From Nocardioides sp. dk884 (GTDB taxonomy: Bacteria > Actinomycetota > Actinomycetes > Propionibacteriales > Nocardioidaceae): a stretch of DNA of 64,000 nt. Position numbers and translations under genes: made by a program. Positions 38,031 through 47,357 of this stretch are shown piece after piece (positions within the stretch are counted from its first letter, which is position 1; every line of letters begins with the position of its first letter). Where the stretch lies: positions 901,001 through 965,000 of the forward strand of contig NZ_CP045649.1 of NCBI RefSeq assembly GCF_009557055.1, given 5' to 3'. The notes under the pieces were generated by a model. That model made no database searches. It was not told where the DNA came from and was given only the letters and a program-made list of their open reading frames with translations.

Positions 38031-39364
38031 GCGGTCTCCTGTCGGGGTGTGGGGTGGGCGAAGAGGCTCGGGGGCCGCTCGAGGCCGAGGTGCTCGCGCA
38101 GCGTGGTGCCGTCGTACTCGTGGCGGAACAGCCCGCGCTCGCGCAGGATCGGCAGCACGCCCTCGACGAACCGGTCGAAGCCGCCGGTCAGCCACGGCGG
38201 CATGACGTTGAAGCCGTCGGCCGCGCCGCTCTCGTGCCACAGCTGCATCTGGTCGGCGACCTGCTCGGCGGTGCCGACCACCACCCGGTGCCCGCGGGCG
38301 CCGGCGAGGCGGTGCATGAGCTGGCGGATCGTCGGCTGCTCGCGCTCGACGATGTCGACGACGAGCTGCGCCCGGCTGGAGGCGCTGCGCTCGCCGTCGA
38401 GGCGCACGGCCTCGGCCGGGACCGGGCCGTCCAGGTCGTAGCCCGACAGATCGACGCCAAGGGTGTGGTGCAGCACCTCGAGCGAGTACGCCGGCTGGGT
38501 GAGCGCGTTGAGCCGGTCGTGCAGCACCCGGGCCTCGGCCTCCGTCGCGGCGATCACCGGGCTGATGCCCGGCAGTACCAGGACCGACCCGGGGTCGCGC
38601 CCGAGCCCGCGGGCACGCTCCTTGATGTCGGCGTAGAACTCCTGGGCGCTCGCCAGGGTCTGGTGGGCGGTGAAGATCGCCTCGGCCCAGCGCGCCGCGA
38701 AGCCGCGCCCGTCGTCGGAGGAGCCGGCCTGCACGTAGACCGGGCGGCCCTGCGGGGAGCGGGGCAGGTTGAGCGGTCCGGCGACCGAGAACTCCCGACC
38801 GACATGGTCGACGCGGTGGATCCGGTCGGTGTCGGCGAAGATCCCGCTGTCCTGGTCGATCACCAGCGCCTCGTCCTCCCAGCTGTCCCACAGCCGGGTG
38901 ACCACCTCGAGGTACTCCTCGGCGCGGGCGTAGCGATCGGCGTGCGGCGGGTGCTCGGGGAGGCCGAAGTTGGCCGCCGCCCCCGCGGCGCCGGTGGTGA
39001 CGATGTTCCAGCCGGCGCGGCCGTTGCTGAGGTGGTCGAGCGAGGCGAACTGCCGGGCCAGGTTGTAGGGCTCGGTGTAGGTCGTCGAGGCGGTGCCGAT
39101 CAGCCCGATCCGGCTGGTCACCGCCGCGATCGCCGACATCCAGGTGAGCGGCTCGAGGCGGAACCGCGAGGCGTAGCGGATGTTGTCGGCCAGCGAGGGG
39201 CCGTCGGCGAAGAAGATCGCGTCGAGCTTCGCGCCCTCGGCCTTGCGGGCGAGCGCCTGGTAGTAGGTGATGTCCAGGACCCGGGAGATGTCGGTGTCGG
39301 GGTGGCGCCAGGCGGCCTCGTGGTGCCCGCCGGGGTAGAGGAACAGGTTCAGGTGCAGGCTCAT
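38027..39364 (-). CDS. FMN-dependent monooxygenase, NtaA/SnaA/SoxA (DszA-like) family
   Basis: 445 aa, bacterial luciferase-like TIM barrel. N-terminal '[18 protein letters not shown]', '[21 protein letters not shown]', '[38 protein letters not shown]' and '[13 protein letters not shown]' are class hallmarks. The group oxygenates nitrilotriacetate, sulfones or other small compounds with FMNH2 from a separate reductase. No flavin reductase is in the operon. It overlaps both neighbours by 4 nt. Confidence 0.9.
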   Translation of the reverse strand: MSLHLNLFLYPGGHHEAAWRHPDTDISRVLDITYYQALARKAEGAKLDAIFFADGPSLADNIRYASRFRLEPLTWMSAIAAVTSRIGLIGTASTTYTEPYNLARQFASLDHLSNGRAGWNIVTTGAAGAAANFGLPEHPPHADRYARAEEYLEVVTRLWDSWEDEALVIDQDSGIFADTDRIHRVDHVGREFSVAGPLNLPRSPQGRPVYVQAGSSDDGRGFAARWAEAIFTAHQTLASAQEFYADIKERARGLGRDPGSVLVLPGISPVIAATEAEARVLHDRLNALTQPAYSLEVLHHTLGVDLSGYDLDGPVPAEAVRLDGERSASSRAQLVVDIVEREQPTIRQLMHRLAGARGHRVVVGTAEQVADQMQLWHESGAADGFNVMPPWLTGGFDRFVEGVLPILRERGLFRHEYDGTTLREHLGLERPPSLFAHPTPRQETA

Positions 39365-40173
39365 GACGCGGCCTCCGTGCGGACGGCGTCCGCGTCGTCC
39401 ACCACGCCGAGCTCGCCGAGCAGGCGGGTGCGCAGCGCGGCGAACTCGGGGTCGGCCTGCGAGCGGCGACCGCGCAGCTGCACGGTGAGGTCGGAGCGCA
39501 CGACGCCGTCGTCGAGCACGATCACCCGGTCGGCCAGCACGATCGCCTCGTCCACGTCGTGGGTGACCAGCAGCACCGCGGGCCGGTGCGCCTCGCACAG
39601 GCGGCGCAGCAGCGTGTGCATGCGGATTCGGGTCAGCGCGTCGAGCGCGCCGAACGGCTCGTCGGCGAGCAGCAGGGCTGGTTCGCGGACCAGGGAGCGG
39701 GCCAGCGCGGCGCGCTGCTGCTCGCCTCCGGAGAGCTGGTGCGGCCAGGCGCGGTCGCGGCCGCCGAGGCCGACCTCCTCCAGGGCGGTGCGGCCCCGGG
39801 CCTGGGCGTGCTTGCCGGTGAGGCCGAGGACGACGTTGTCCAGGACCCGCTTCCACGGGAGCAGCCGGGAGTCCTGGAAGACCACCGAGACGTTGGTCGG
39901 GACCTCGATGGTGCCGTGGCCGGCGACGTCGCGGTCCAGCCCGGCGAGCGCGCGCAGCAGCGTGCTCTTGCCGCTGCCGCTGCGCCCGAGCAGGGCGACG
40001 AACTCGCCGGGGGCGATGTCGAGGTCGAGGCCGTTGAGCACGCCTCCGGCCTCGCTGAAGCGGCGGTGCAGGCCTCGGACCCGTACGGCGCTGCCGTGCG
40101 GCTCGTCGGGGCCGACGGGGGTGCCGGTGATGTCAGTGGTGGTGGCGGGCGTCAGCCCAGGGTGCGTCGCCAT
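39361..40173 (-). CDS. ABC transporter ATP-binding protein, sulfonate/nitrate/taurine type (SsuB-like)
   Basis: 270 aa. Walker [11 protein letters not shown]-loop FQDSRLLPW, signature [15 protein letters not shown], Walker B ALLLADEP and H-loop THD are intact. FQDxRLLPW is typical of the SsuB/TauB/NrtD group. The first 22 nt overlap the permease gene. The extra 28 N-terminal residues are Thr/Pro-rich. Confidence 0.88.
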   Translation of the reverse strand: MATHPGLTPATTTDITGTPVGPDEPHGSAVRVRGLHRRFSEAGGVLNGLDLDIAPGEFVALLGRSGSGKSTLLRALAGLDRDVAGHGTIEVPTNVSVVFQDSRLLPWKRVLDNVVLGLTGKHAQARGRTALEEVGLGGRDRAWPHQLSGGEQQRAALARSLVREPALLLADEPFGALDALTRIRMHTLLRRLCEAHRPAVLLVTHDVDEAIVLADRVIVLDDGVVRSDLTVQLRGRRSQADPEFAALRTRLLGELGVVDDADAVRTEAAS

Positions 40174-41018
40174 GTCAGGGCCTTCCTCTCGATCAGGCGG
40201 ACGGTGCCGTCGGCGATGAGGCCGAGCGCGGCGTAGACGACCAGGCCGACGACGATCACGTCGGTCTGGCCATAGCTGGAGGCGAGCGTGATCATGTGGC
40301 CGATCCCGCTGGTGGCGTTGATCTGCTCGACCACGACGAGCGCGAGGATCGCGGAGGTCACCGCGAAGCGCAGGCCGAGCAGGAACCCGGGCATCGCCCC
40401 CGGGATGACGATGCTGCGGACGAACGCGGTGCGGCTCAGATCGACGGTCTCCGCCAGCTCGGCGTAGCGGCCCTCGATGGCGCGCAGGCCGTTGTGGGTG
40501 TGGATGTAGACGGGGACCAGCACGCCGAGCGCGATCGTGATGACCTTCATCTGCTCACCGATGCCGAACCACAAGATCAGCAGCGGGATCAGCGCCAGGC
40601 TCGGGATGGAGCGCTTGATCTGCACCGGTCCGTCGACCACCGACTCACCGAGCCGGGAGAGCCCGGCGGCGATGGCCAGCACCACGCCGACGACGGTGCC
40701 GAGCGCCAGGCCGAGCCCGGCGCGGACCGCGGAGGTCAACAGGCTGTCCTGGAGCCGGCCGCTCTCGATCAGGTCCCCGGCGGTGCGGACCACCGTCCAC
40801 GGCTCGCTGAGCGTGCGCGGGTCGAGCAGGCCGGTGGCCGAGCCGACGCACCAGCCGACGACGAGCAGCACCGGGCCGAGCAGCACCGCGAACGGCACGC
40901 GTGGTCCGGGCCCGAGCCGGCGGCGTACGACGCGGGCGTCGACGGCGCTGGAGCCGTCATGGAGCGTCCGCTGGCCGCCGGTGGTGGGGGCGGTGCGGTC
41001 GAGGTGGGTAGCGGTCAT
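40152..41018 (-). CDS. ABC transporter permease, SsuC-like
   Basis: 288 aa, six membrane helices of the BPD_transp_1 fold. The EAA loop appears as 'YAELAETVDLSRTAFVRSIVIPGAMPGFLLGLRFA' (about 195-230). It is coupled to the substrate-binding gene upstream by ATGA. Confidence 0.88.
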   Translation of the reverse strand: MTATHLDRTAPTTGGQRTLHDGSSAVDARVVRRRLGPGPRVPFAVLLGPVLLVVGWCVGSATGLLDPRTLSEPWTVVRTAGDLIESGRLQDSLLTSAVRAGLGLALGTVVGVVLAIAAGLSRLGESVVDGPVQIKRSIPSLALIPLLILWFGIGEQMKVITIALGVLVPVYIHTHNGLRAIEGRYAELAETVDLSRTAFVRSIVIPGAMPGFLLGLRFAVTSAILALVVVEQINATSGIGHMITLASSYGQTDVIVVGLVVYAALGLIADGTVRLIERKALTWRRTLG

Positions 41019-42127
41019 GACGGGCTCCCTGCTGCGGTGGGTTCGCGGGTCGCCCCGCCGGCTGCCCCGCCGACGGCCTCGGCGATCGCTGCCTCGAAGC
41101 GGCGGTCGTAGAGCTCGCTGACGTCGAGCTCGTCGTGTCCCTGCTCGCGGGCGAGCAGGTCGGCGGTCGCCTGGTGGCGCGCGATCAGGTCGTCCCAGTC
41201 GGTCGGGATCTCGAAGGTGCCGAGCACCTCGACGACGTAGCGCGCGTCCTCGGGGGAGAGGCCCTCGTGATCGACATAGAAGGCCTGGGCGAACTCCTCG
41301 GGGTGCTCGTTGATCCACTCCTGCGCCCGGGCCCAGAGCGCGGCGTACTTCTTGGCGGCGGCGGCCTTGTGGGCGTCCTCGACCACCTCGACCGGCGCGT
41401 AGAGCACCCAGGCGTCGTCGCGGACCCCGGAGGGGATGGTCGCGGCGCCGTCGCGCTCGTACTTCGCGAGGTAGGTCTTGGCCAGCGTCGGCTGGAGCGG
41501 CGCGACGTCGACCTGCTTGCTGCCCAGCGCGTTGACGAAGGAGTCGTCGACGCTGGTCATCTCGACCAGCTCGACGTCGTCCTGCGCCAGCCCGGCCTTC
41601 TCCAGCACGCGCAGCACGAGCGCGCCCTGGGCCTGGCCGGGGGAGTAGGCGATCTTCTTGCCGGCCAGGTCGTCGAGGTCGGCGACCTCGGTGCCCGGCG
41701 CGATCCCGAGCGCGTACGTCGGGTGCTCGAGGGGGTCGACGGTCTCGCGGGTGGCGAGGATGCGCACCTCGGTGCCGGTCCAGGTGGCGAAGAGCGGCGG
41801 GATGTCGGCCACGGCGCCGACGTCGAGGGCGTCGGCGCGGAACGCCTCGAGGGTCTTGGGACCGCCGTTGATGTTGGCCCACTCGATGTCGAAGTCGATC
41901 TCGTCGATGAGGCCGGACACCTCGAGCGCGGTCTGGGTGGCCGGGTCGCCGACGCGCAGCACCGTCTCCTCGGGGACCTCGTCGGGCACGTCGGCGCTGG
42001 TGTCGAGCTCCGGTCCGGCGGCCTCGGAGGAGCACCCGGCCAGCACCAGGGCGGAGACGGCCATGGCCAGCGAGACGCTGAGGCGGCGGCGCGGTCGTCG
42101 GTGACGCCGGCGGGGGGTGGACGACAT
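41015..42127 (-). CDS. ABC transporter substrate-binding lipoprotein, SsuA-like
   Basis: 370 aa. Lipobox LAGC at 29-32 after a very basic n-region, so it is anchored to the membrane's outer face. The body matches the NMT1/SsuA type ('VLRVGDPATQTALEVSGL', 'LDVGAVADIPPLFA', 'IAYSPGQAQGALVLRVLEKAGL'). It is first in a five-gene operon with permease, ATPase, FMN monooxygenase and aldo/keto reductase, pointing to uptake and oxygenation of an organosulfur (alkanesulfonate-like) compound. AAGGAG lies 4 nt before ATG. Confidence 0.88.
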   Translation of the reverse strand: MSSTPRRRHRRPRRRLSVSLAMAVSALVLAGCSSEAAGPELDTSADVPDEVPEETVLRVGDPATQTALEVSGLIDEIDFDIEWANINGGPKTLEAFRADALDVGAVADIPPLFATWTGTEVRILATRETVDPLEHPTYALGIAPGTEVADLDDLAGKKIAYSPGQAQGALVLRVLEKAGLAQDDVELVEMTSVDDSFVNALGSKQVDVAPLQPTLAKTYLAKYERDGAATIPSGVRDDAWVLYAPVEVVEDAHKAAAAKKYAALWARAQEWINEHPEEFAQAFYVDHEGLSPEDARYVVEVLGTFEIPTDWDDLIARHQATADLLAREQGHDELDVSELYDRRFEAAIAEAVGGAAGGATREPTAAGSPS

Positions 42128-42182
42128 GGTTCTCCTTCGAGTTATGCGATAAAGTCCACTGAATTAATGCATATAAGAGAGG
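42128..42182 (-). promoter_or_regulatory. AT-rich promoter/operator region of the organosulfur operon
   Basis: Much more AT-rich than its surroundings. Two similar boxes, TTATGCGATAA (42142-42152) and TTAATGCATATAA (42164-42176), are inverted-repeat-like and centred 23 bp apart, about two helical turns. Likely a binding site for a sulfur or substrate regulator; exact -35/-10 cannot be decided. Confidence 0.4.
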
Positions 42183-42262
42183 CGGGTGTCACTCTCGCGG
42201 TGCCACGATCTGGCGACAGGTTTGGCCGATCCCCTGCCGCGTGGACCCGGCGCAGACGACGA

Positions 42263-42292
42263 AGCGCCCACCCGGAGGTCCGGGTGGGCGCT
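42263..42292 (-). terminator. Terminator of the secreted-protein gene
   Basis: AGCGCCCACCCGGA / TCCGGGTGGGCGCT (14-bp perfect stem, 2-nt formal loop) 14 bp past the stop of the minus-strand gene at 42306. Confidence 0.75.
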
Positions 42293-42305
42293 CGTGCGGC
42301 TCGCG

Positions 42306-42950
42306 TCAGGCGGAGGTGGCGAGGGCGACCGCGGCGCACCAGCGCCCGGCGCGGTCCACCAGCTCCTCGCGAGGGGCGTCGCGGTCGCGCAGCGAGCAGG
42401 TCAGCCAGGCGTCGCCGAACAGTCCGCGCCAGGAGATCTCGAGCCCGCGGTCGGTGCGGCAGGCCAGGCCCACCGACGCCACGCCGTACGACGGGGCGTC
42501 GGGCAGCGGGCTGCAGCCCTCGACCTTGCGGGCGGAGGTCGCGGCTGCGCGGGCCTGCCCGGGGGCGACCGGCGGGGCGAAGACCCAGGCACGCGCGGTG
42601 GCGTCGCCGCCGGTCCAGGAGCAGCCGTGCTCGTGGGCCACGTCGCGCACGCCCTCGGCGAGCTCGGCGCGGTCCCCGGGAGCGTGGGCGGTCTCACGCT
42701 GCGGCTCGGCGTCGAGCGCGGCGACCACGCTCTGCGGCGCGACGGTGGCGCAGAACGACTCGCGGCGTACCACCAAGGTGGAGGTGTCGAGGTCGGCCAG
42801 GGTGATGCTGGGCGACACGGCCGGGGCGTCCTCGCCCTCGGCGGAGGGGGAGCGGTCCACGGCCAGCGCGAGCACGCCGGCCAGCACCACGAGCCCGGTG
42901 AGAGCGATCGCGGCGACGACGAGCGTCAGGGGCCGGGCGGAGCTGTGCAC
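42306..42950 (-). CDS. Membrane-anchored or secreted protein of unknown function
   Basis: 214 aa from GTG 42950 (VHSSARPLT). A single helix at 7-30 ([21 protein letters not shown]) and an extracellular part with cysteines in SFCATV, HGCSWTG, VEGCSPL, LACRTD, LTCSL and RWCAAV, enough for disulfides, recalling DUF3558-type lipoproteins but without a lipobox. Leaderless promoter TATCGT lies 6 nt upstream and is back to back with the ftsE promoter. Confidence 0.7.
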   Translation of the reverse strand: MHSSARPLTLVVAAIALTGLVVLAGVLALAVDRSPSAEGEDAPAVSPSITLADLDTSTLVVRRESFCATVAPQSVVAALDAEPQRETAHAPGDRAELAEGVRDVAHEHGCSWTGGDATARAWVFAPPVAPGQARAAATSARKVEGCSPLPDAPSYGVASVGLACRTDRGLEISWRGLFGDAWLTCSLRDRDAPREELVDRAGRWCAAVALATSA

Positions 42951-42956
42951 CCCGAC

Positions 42957-42962
42957 ACGATA
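42957..42962 (-). promoter_or_regulatory. -10 box, leaderless promoter of the secreted-protein gene
   Basis: TATCGT on the minus strand, 6 nt before GTG 42950. It is divergent from the ftsE box at 42999. Confidence 0.5.
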
Positions 42963-42998
42963 CGGAAGCGCGATCCCCGCATCCTCCTCCGGCTCGCG

Positions 42999-43004
42999 TA
43001 CCGT
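42999..43004 (+). promoter_or_regulatory. -10 box, leaderless promoter of ftsE
   Basis: TACCGT, 7 nt before GTG 43012, without a ribosome site. Confidence 0.5.
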
Positions 43005-43011
43005 CTGGGAC

Positions 43012-43701
43012 GTGATTCGATTCGAGAAGGTCACCAAGACCTACCCCGGCACGGGCAGCCCCGCCCTCGACCAGGTGTCGATCGACGTCGAGAAGGGCGA
43101 GTTCGTCTTCCTCGTCGGCACCTCCGGGTCCGGCAAGTCGACCGCGCTGCGCCTGGTGCTGCGCGAGACGCGCCCCACGTCGGGCCGCGTCTACGTCGCC
43201 GGCAAGGAGATCAACCGGCTCGCCGGCTGGAAGGTCCCCCGGCTGCGCCGCCAGATCGGCACGGTGTTCCAGGACTTCCGGCTGCTGCCCAACAAGACCG
43301 TCTCCGAGAACGTCGCCTTCGCCCTGCAGGTGATCGGCCGCACCCGCGCCGAGATCGCCAGCCTGGTCCCCGAGACCCTGGAGCTGGTCGGGCTCGAGGG
43401 CAAGGGCGACCGGCTGCCCGACGAGCTGTCCGGCGGCGAGCAGCAGCGCGTCGCCATCGCCCGCGCGTTCGTCAACCGGCCGATGATCCTGATCGCCGAC
43501 GAGCCCACCGGCAACCTGGACCCGTCGACCTCGGTCGGCATCATGAAGCTGCTCGACCGCATCAACCGCACCGGTACGACGGTGCTCATGGCCACCCACG
43601 ACCACGGCATCGTCGACCAGATGCGCAAGCGCGTCATCGAGCTCGACCACGGCCGGGTCGTGCGCGACCAGGCCCAGGGCGTCTACGGCTTCCAGCACTG
43701 A
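43012..43701 (+). CDS. ftsE: Cell division ATP-binding protein FtsE
   Basis: 229 aa ABC ATPase. Walker [11 protein letters not shown]-loop [12 protein letters not shown] (FtsE-typical), signature [15 protein letters not shown], Walker [13 protein letters not shown]. With FtsX it forms the FtsEX complex that activates septal peptidoglycan hydrolases at division. Start GTG 43012 ([11 protein letters not shown]). It is followed 102 bp later by ftsX. Confidence 0.95.
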   Translation: MIRFEKVTKTYPGTGSPALDQVSIDVEKGEFVFLVGTSGSGKSTALRLVLRETRPTSGRVYVAGKEINRLAGWKVPRLRRQIGTVFQDFRLLPNKTVSENVAFALQVIGRTRAEIASLVPETLELVGLEGKGDRLPDELSGGEQQRVAIARAFVNRPMILIADEPTGNLDPSTSVGIMKLLDRINRTGTTVLMATHDHGIVDQMRKRVIELDHGRVVRDQAQGVYGFQH

Positions 43702-43803
43702 CACCCGCGGCCAGCCGCTCGCCGCGCCGACACGCGCGGGGACGGTGGCGGCCGCCCGTCGTACGTCCCGAGATCCATCCTGATCAGGAGTCCTTCCGAC
43801 CTC

Positions 43804-44721
43804 ATGCAGCTGCGCTACGTCTTCTCCGAGCTCCGTCAGGGGCTGCGCCGCAACCTGTCGATGCACGTCGCGGTCGTCCTCACCCTCTTCGTCTCCCTCA
43901 CGCTCGTGGCCCTCGGCGTCCTGCTGAACCAGCAGGCCGACCGGGCGGCGGAGCGCTACGGCAACGAGCTCCAGATCGCCGTCTACCTGTGCCGCGAGGA
44001 CGACCAGTCGCCGTCGTGCAACACCGCGGCGACCGACCCGCAGAAGGAGGAGATCCAGGCCGTCATCGACGACAACGCCGAGGTGGCCTCCTCCGACTTC
44101 GAGACGCGGGAGGAGGCCTTCGACAAGATGCGGGAGCTCTTCGACTTCCCCGACGAGTACTTCGAGGGCTCCGACCCGGTCATGACGGCCGAGAACATGC
44201 CCGAGGCGATCTGGATCACCCTGAAGAACCCGAAGGAGTCGGCCGGCATCACCAGCGCGGTGGCCGGCCTGCCGGGCGTGAGCCGGGTGGTGGACAACCG
44301 CGAGGTCGTGGTGCGCATCTACGACACCCTCGACGTGCTGCAGAAGGGCGCGCTGGCGGTCGCGGGCTTCCTGGTGCTGGCCGCGCTGCTGCTGGTCGCC
44401 AACACGATCCGCCTGGCGGCGTTCGCGCGACGCAAGGAGATCGGCATCATGCGGCTGGTCGGCGCCTCCACGCTCTACATCACCTTGCCGTTCCTCCTCG
44501 AGGCGCTGGTGACCGCCGTGATCAGCGTGGTCCTGGCCGGCGGCGCGCTCGCGGCGCTGATGAAGTTCGGCGTGCAGGACAAGCTCGCGGACTCCCTGGC
44601 GTTCATCCCCTGGATCGGCTGGCCCGAGCTGACGACCTCCGTGGTGGTGATCGCGATCCTCGGTCCGCTGCTCACGCTGGTGCCGACACTCCTGCTGACG
44701 CGCAAATACCTCAAAGTCTGA
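43804..44721 (+). CDS. ftsX: Cell division protein FtsX
   Basis: 305 aa. Helix 1 at about 22-42, a large extracellular loop (about 50-175, the hydrolase-docking domain, with Cys in YLCREDDQSPSC), then three C-terminal helices with 'RKEIGIMRLVGASTLYI', the FtsX/MacB motif. ATG 43804 follows an AGGAG site. Confidence 0.94.
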   Translation: MQLRYVFSELRQGLRRNLSMHVAVVLTLFVSLTLVALGVLLNQQADRAAERYGNELQIAVYLCREDDQSPSCNTAATDPQKEEIQAVIDDNAEVASSDFETREEAFDKMRELFDFPDEYFEGSDPVMTAENMPEAIWITLKNPKESAGITSAVAGLPGVSRVVDNREVVVRIYDTLDVLQKGALAVAGFLVLAALLLVANTIRLAAFARRKEIGIMRLVGASTLYITLPFLLEALVTAVISVVLAGGALAALMKFGVQDKLADSLAFIPWIGWPELTTSVVVIAILGPLLTLVPTLLLTRKYLKV

Positions 44722-44796
44722 TCGCGGACGCCTAACGTGGGCGCGGGTTCTTCCCCGAGCTCTCCCGAGTTTCCCCGATCAGTTAAGGCAGACCTG

Positions 44797-46056
44797 GTGC
44801 GCATCTTCCCCCGCGCCTCGCGTTCCCGCATGGCCTCACTCGCGCTCGCCGGCGCACTTCTCGCCGGCTCCGCCGCGGTCCCGTTGGCCCAGGCGGCCGA
44901 CGACGAGCTCAAGCAGGAGCAGAGGAAGGTCGAGAAGCAGCTCGACCACGCCCACGACGAGCTCGAGCACTCCAGTGCCCGGGCCCGCCGCACCGCGGCC
45001 GCGCTCGAGGCCTCGGTCGCCGAGCTGACCCAGGCGCGCGCCGCCCTCGACACCGCCCGGGCCCGGGTCACCGCGGCCAAGGCGCGCGATGAGCAGATGC
45101 AGGTGCGCCTCGCCGCCGCCGAGGAGCGGCTGCGGGTGGCCCGCGCCGAGGTCGCCGCCGGTCAGCGGGCCGTCGCCGACCAGCGCGCCTCGGTCGTCGA
45201 CACCGTCACCTCCATCTACCAGGAGGGCGACCCCGAGATGCTCGCGGTCTTCTCGATCCTGGAGTCCCAGAGCCCCAGCGACCTGATGCGCGGCGTCGAG
45301 GCCCGCAAGACGGTGGTCGGCAACGAGACCGCGGCGTACGACGAGCTGCGCGCGACCGAGGTGCTGCTCAAGGTCCGCGAGACGCGGGTCGAGGAGGCCC
45401 GCGCCGAGGTCGCCGAGCAGCGCCGCGAGGCGGCCGCACACCTGCGCACGATGCGCGGGCTGCACGTCGAGGCCCGCGAGGCCCGCGCCGCCGTCCGCAC
45501 CCGCGTCGAGGCCCGGCGCACCGCGCAGCGCACGGCGTACGCCGCCAAGCAGCGCGACCAGCGCGTGCTGGACCGCCTCGAGCAGCGCGAGGAGCGGATC
45601 CGGCGCCAGATCCTGGCTGCCGCCGCGAAGTCGCGCGGGGGCTACCGCGGCAACGCCGGCGGGTTCTTCGACAACCCCGCGCCGGGTAGCTACCAGACCT
45701 CGCCCTTCGGCTACCGCAAGCACCCGATCTACGGCTACTGGGGCCTGCACGACGGCACCGACTTCGGCGCCGCGTGCGGGACGCCGATGCGCGCGGTCGC
45801 CGACGGCACCGTGGCCTCGAGCTACTACTCCCAGGTCTACGGCAACCGGCTGCACCTCAACGTCGGCAACGTCAACGGCCAGTACGTCACGGCCGTCTAC
45901 AACCACGCCACGAGCTACACCGTGAGCGCCGGCCAGCGCGTCTCGCGCGGGCAGGTCATCGGCTACGTCGGCTCGACCGGCTGGTCGACCGGGTGCCACC
46001 TGCACTTCACGGTGCTGGTCAACGGCAACGCGTCGGACCCGATGAACTACCTCTGA
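44797..46056 (+). CDS. Secreted M23 (LytM) peptidase with coiled coil, FtsEX-dependent type
   Basis: 419 aa from GTG 44797 (AAGG 8 nt upstream). Signal peptide ends at LAQAA; a long Ala/Arg/Glu coiled coil at about 30-275 contains the repeating 'RAEVAEQRREAA' pattern; the LytM domain follows with metal ligands HDGTDFG (His, Asp) and GCHLHF (HxH). This layout is that of EnvC/RipC-like hydrolases or activators controlled by FtsEX, which sits just upstream. All Zn ligands are present, so it is probably an active endopeptidase. Confidence 0.88.
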   Translation: MRIFPRASRSRMASLALAGALLAGSAAVPLAQAADDELKQEQRKVEKQLDHAHDELEHSSARARRTAAALEASVAELTQARAALDTARARVTAAKARDEQMQVRLAAAEERLRVARAEVAAGQRAVADQRASVVDTVTSIYQEGDPEMLAVFSILESQSPSDLMRGVEARKTVVGNETAAYDELRATEVLLKVRETRVEEARAEVAEQRREAAAHLRTMRGLHVEAREARAAVRTRVEARRTAQRTAYAAKQRDQRVLDRLEQREERIRRQILAAAAKSRGGYRGNAGGFFDNPAPGSYQTSPFGYRKHPIYGYWGLHDGTDFGAACGTPMRAVADGTVASSYYSQVYGNRLHLNVGNVNGQYVTAVYNHATSYTVSAGQRVSRGQVIGYVGSTGWSTGCHLHFTVLVNGNASDPMNYL

Positions 46057-46125
46057 GCCTCGCGCGGTGGCGCCGGGGACCCTCCGGCGAACAACCCGGT
46101 TGCGGCGGTTGACACAATCAGCCCC

Positions 46126-46605
46126 ATGGCCAGGGAGCAGGGGCAGAAGATGGTCGCCCAGAACAAGAAGGCGCGCCACGACTACCACATCGAGGACACC
46201 TTCGAGGCCGGCCTGGTGCTGCAGGGAACCGAGGTGAAGTCCCTGCGGCAGGGCCGGGCGTCGCTGGTCGACGGGTTCGTCGACATCGACCGTGGTGAGG
46301 CGTGGCTGCACGGCGTCCACATCCCCGAGTACTCCCAGGGCACCTGGACCAACCACTCGGCGCGGCGCAAGCGCAAGCTGCTGCTCAACCGCGTGGAGAT
46401 CGACAAGATCGAGCGGCGGGTCAACGAGAAGGGCCTGACGGTGGTGCCGCTGTCGCTGTACTTCAAGGACGGCCGGGCCAAGGTCGAGATCGCCCTGGCC
46501 AAGGGCAAGAAGTCGTGGGACAAGCGCCAGAGCATCGCCGAGCGCACCGCGGACCGGGAGAAGGAGCAGGCCCTCGGCCGCCACCTCAAGGGCATGAAGG
46601 ACTGA
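46126..46605 (+). CDS. smpB: SsrA-binding protein
   Basis: 159 aa, full length. [44 protein letters not shown] and the basic C-terminal tail [18 protein letters not shown] are diagnostic. It binds tmRNA for trans-translation; the ssrA gene is 6.5 kb downstream. ATG 46126 follows CACAAT by 7 nt. Confidence 0.96.
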   Translation: MAREQGQKMVAQNKKARHDYHIEDTFEAGLVLQGTEVKSLRQGRASLVDGFVDIDRGEAWLHGVHIPEYSQGTWTNHSARRKRKLLLNRVEIDKIERRVNEKGLTVVPLSLYFKDGRAKVEIALAKGKKSWDKRQSIAERTADREKEQALGRHLKGMKD

Positions 46606-46660
46606 GCGCTGCCCGGTTTCGGGCATGACACGGGACGGCGCCCCGGGTGCACCATGGAGG

Positions 46661-47296
46661 ATGGCCGACCCGCTGTGGAGCACCGTCGCATCCGAGCGGC
46701 GTGAGCTCGCCGACCTGCTCGACACCCTGGGCCCGGAGCAGTGGTCCACCCCGAGCCTGTGCGCGGCGTGGACGGTGCATGGTGTGGTCGCCCACCTGGT
46801 CAGCGTGCAGGCCAGCGGCGTGCTGGGGTTGGCGCGCGCGGCGGTGCGCGGCGTGGGCAGCCCCTCGGCGGTGATCGAGTACCTCGCCGACCAGTACGTC
46901 GAGCGCGAGTCCGCCGAGCTGGTCGAGCTGCTGCGCGAGCACGCCGAGGGCCGGGTCGCGCCGCCCGGCATGGGCGCTCGGGCCGCGATGACCGAGGTGA
47001 TGGTGCACCGCGTGGACATCGCGTTCCCGCTGGGGCTGTCCGTCGAGCGGCCCGCGGAGCTGTGGCGCCCGGTCCTGGAACTGCTCGGCGGCCGCGCCCC
47101 GCGGCTCGGCACCATGCTGGAGGGCCGCCCCGAGGCGTCGTACGTCGCGAGCGACCTGGACTGGCGCAGCGGGACCGGTCCGGAGGTCACCGCCCCGGCC
47201 GAGGCGCTCGCCACGGTGCTCGCCGGGCGCGCCGCGGAGGTGGGTCGGCTCACCGGGCCCGGCACGGCCGCCGTACGCGCCTGGGTCACCGGCTGA
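46661..47296 (+). CDS. Mycothiol-dependent maleylpyruvate isomerase-like (DinB-fold) protein
   Basis: 211 aa. 'LWSTVASERRELADLLDTLGPEQWSTPSLCAAWTVHGVVAHLVS' is the actinobacterial MDMPI/DinB-like N-terminal helix bundle ('lc.gWtv.dv.aHl'), and MTEVMVHRVDIAFPLG provides further metal-binding histidines. Members use mycothiol as cofactor or thiol carrier. ATG 46661 is chosen for family fit; 46625 is a possible alternative start. Confidence 0.8.
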   Translation: MADPLWSTVASERRELADLLDTLGPEQWSTPSLCAAWTVHGVVAHLVSVQASGVLGLARAAVRGVGSPSAVIEYLADQYVERESAELVELLREHAEGRVAPPGMGARAAMTEVMVHRVDIAFPLGLSVERPAELWRPVLELLGGRAPRLGTMLEGRPEASYVASDLDWRSGTGPEVTAPAEALATVLAGRAAEVGRLTGPGTAAVRAWVTG

Positions 47297-47344
47297 CCCA
47301 CGCGGGCCGACCCACGCGGTCGCGGACGGGTGACCCGGCGCGGT

Positions 47345-47350
47345 TACCGT
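47345..47350 (+). promoter_or_regulatory. -10 box, leaderless promoter of the CNNM/CBS gene
   Basis: TACCGT, 7 nt before ATG 47358. Confidence 0.5.
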
Positions 47351-47357
47351 GGCGGCC

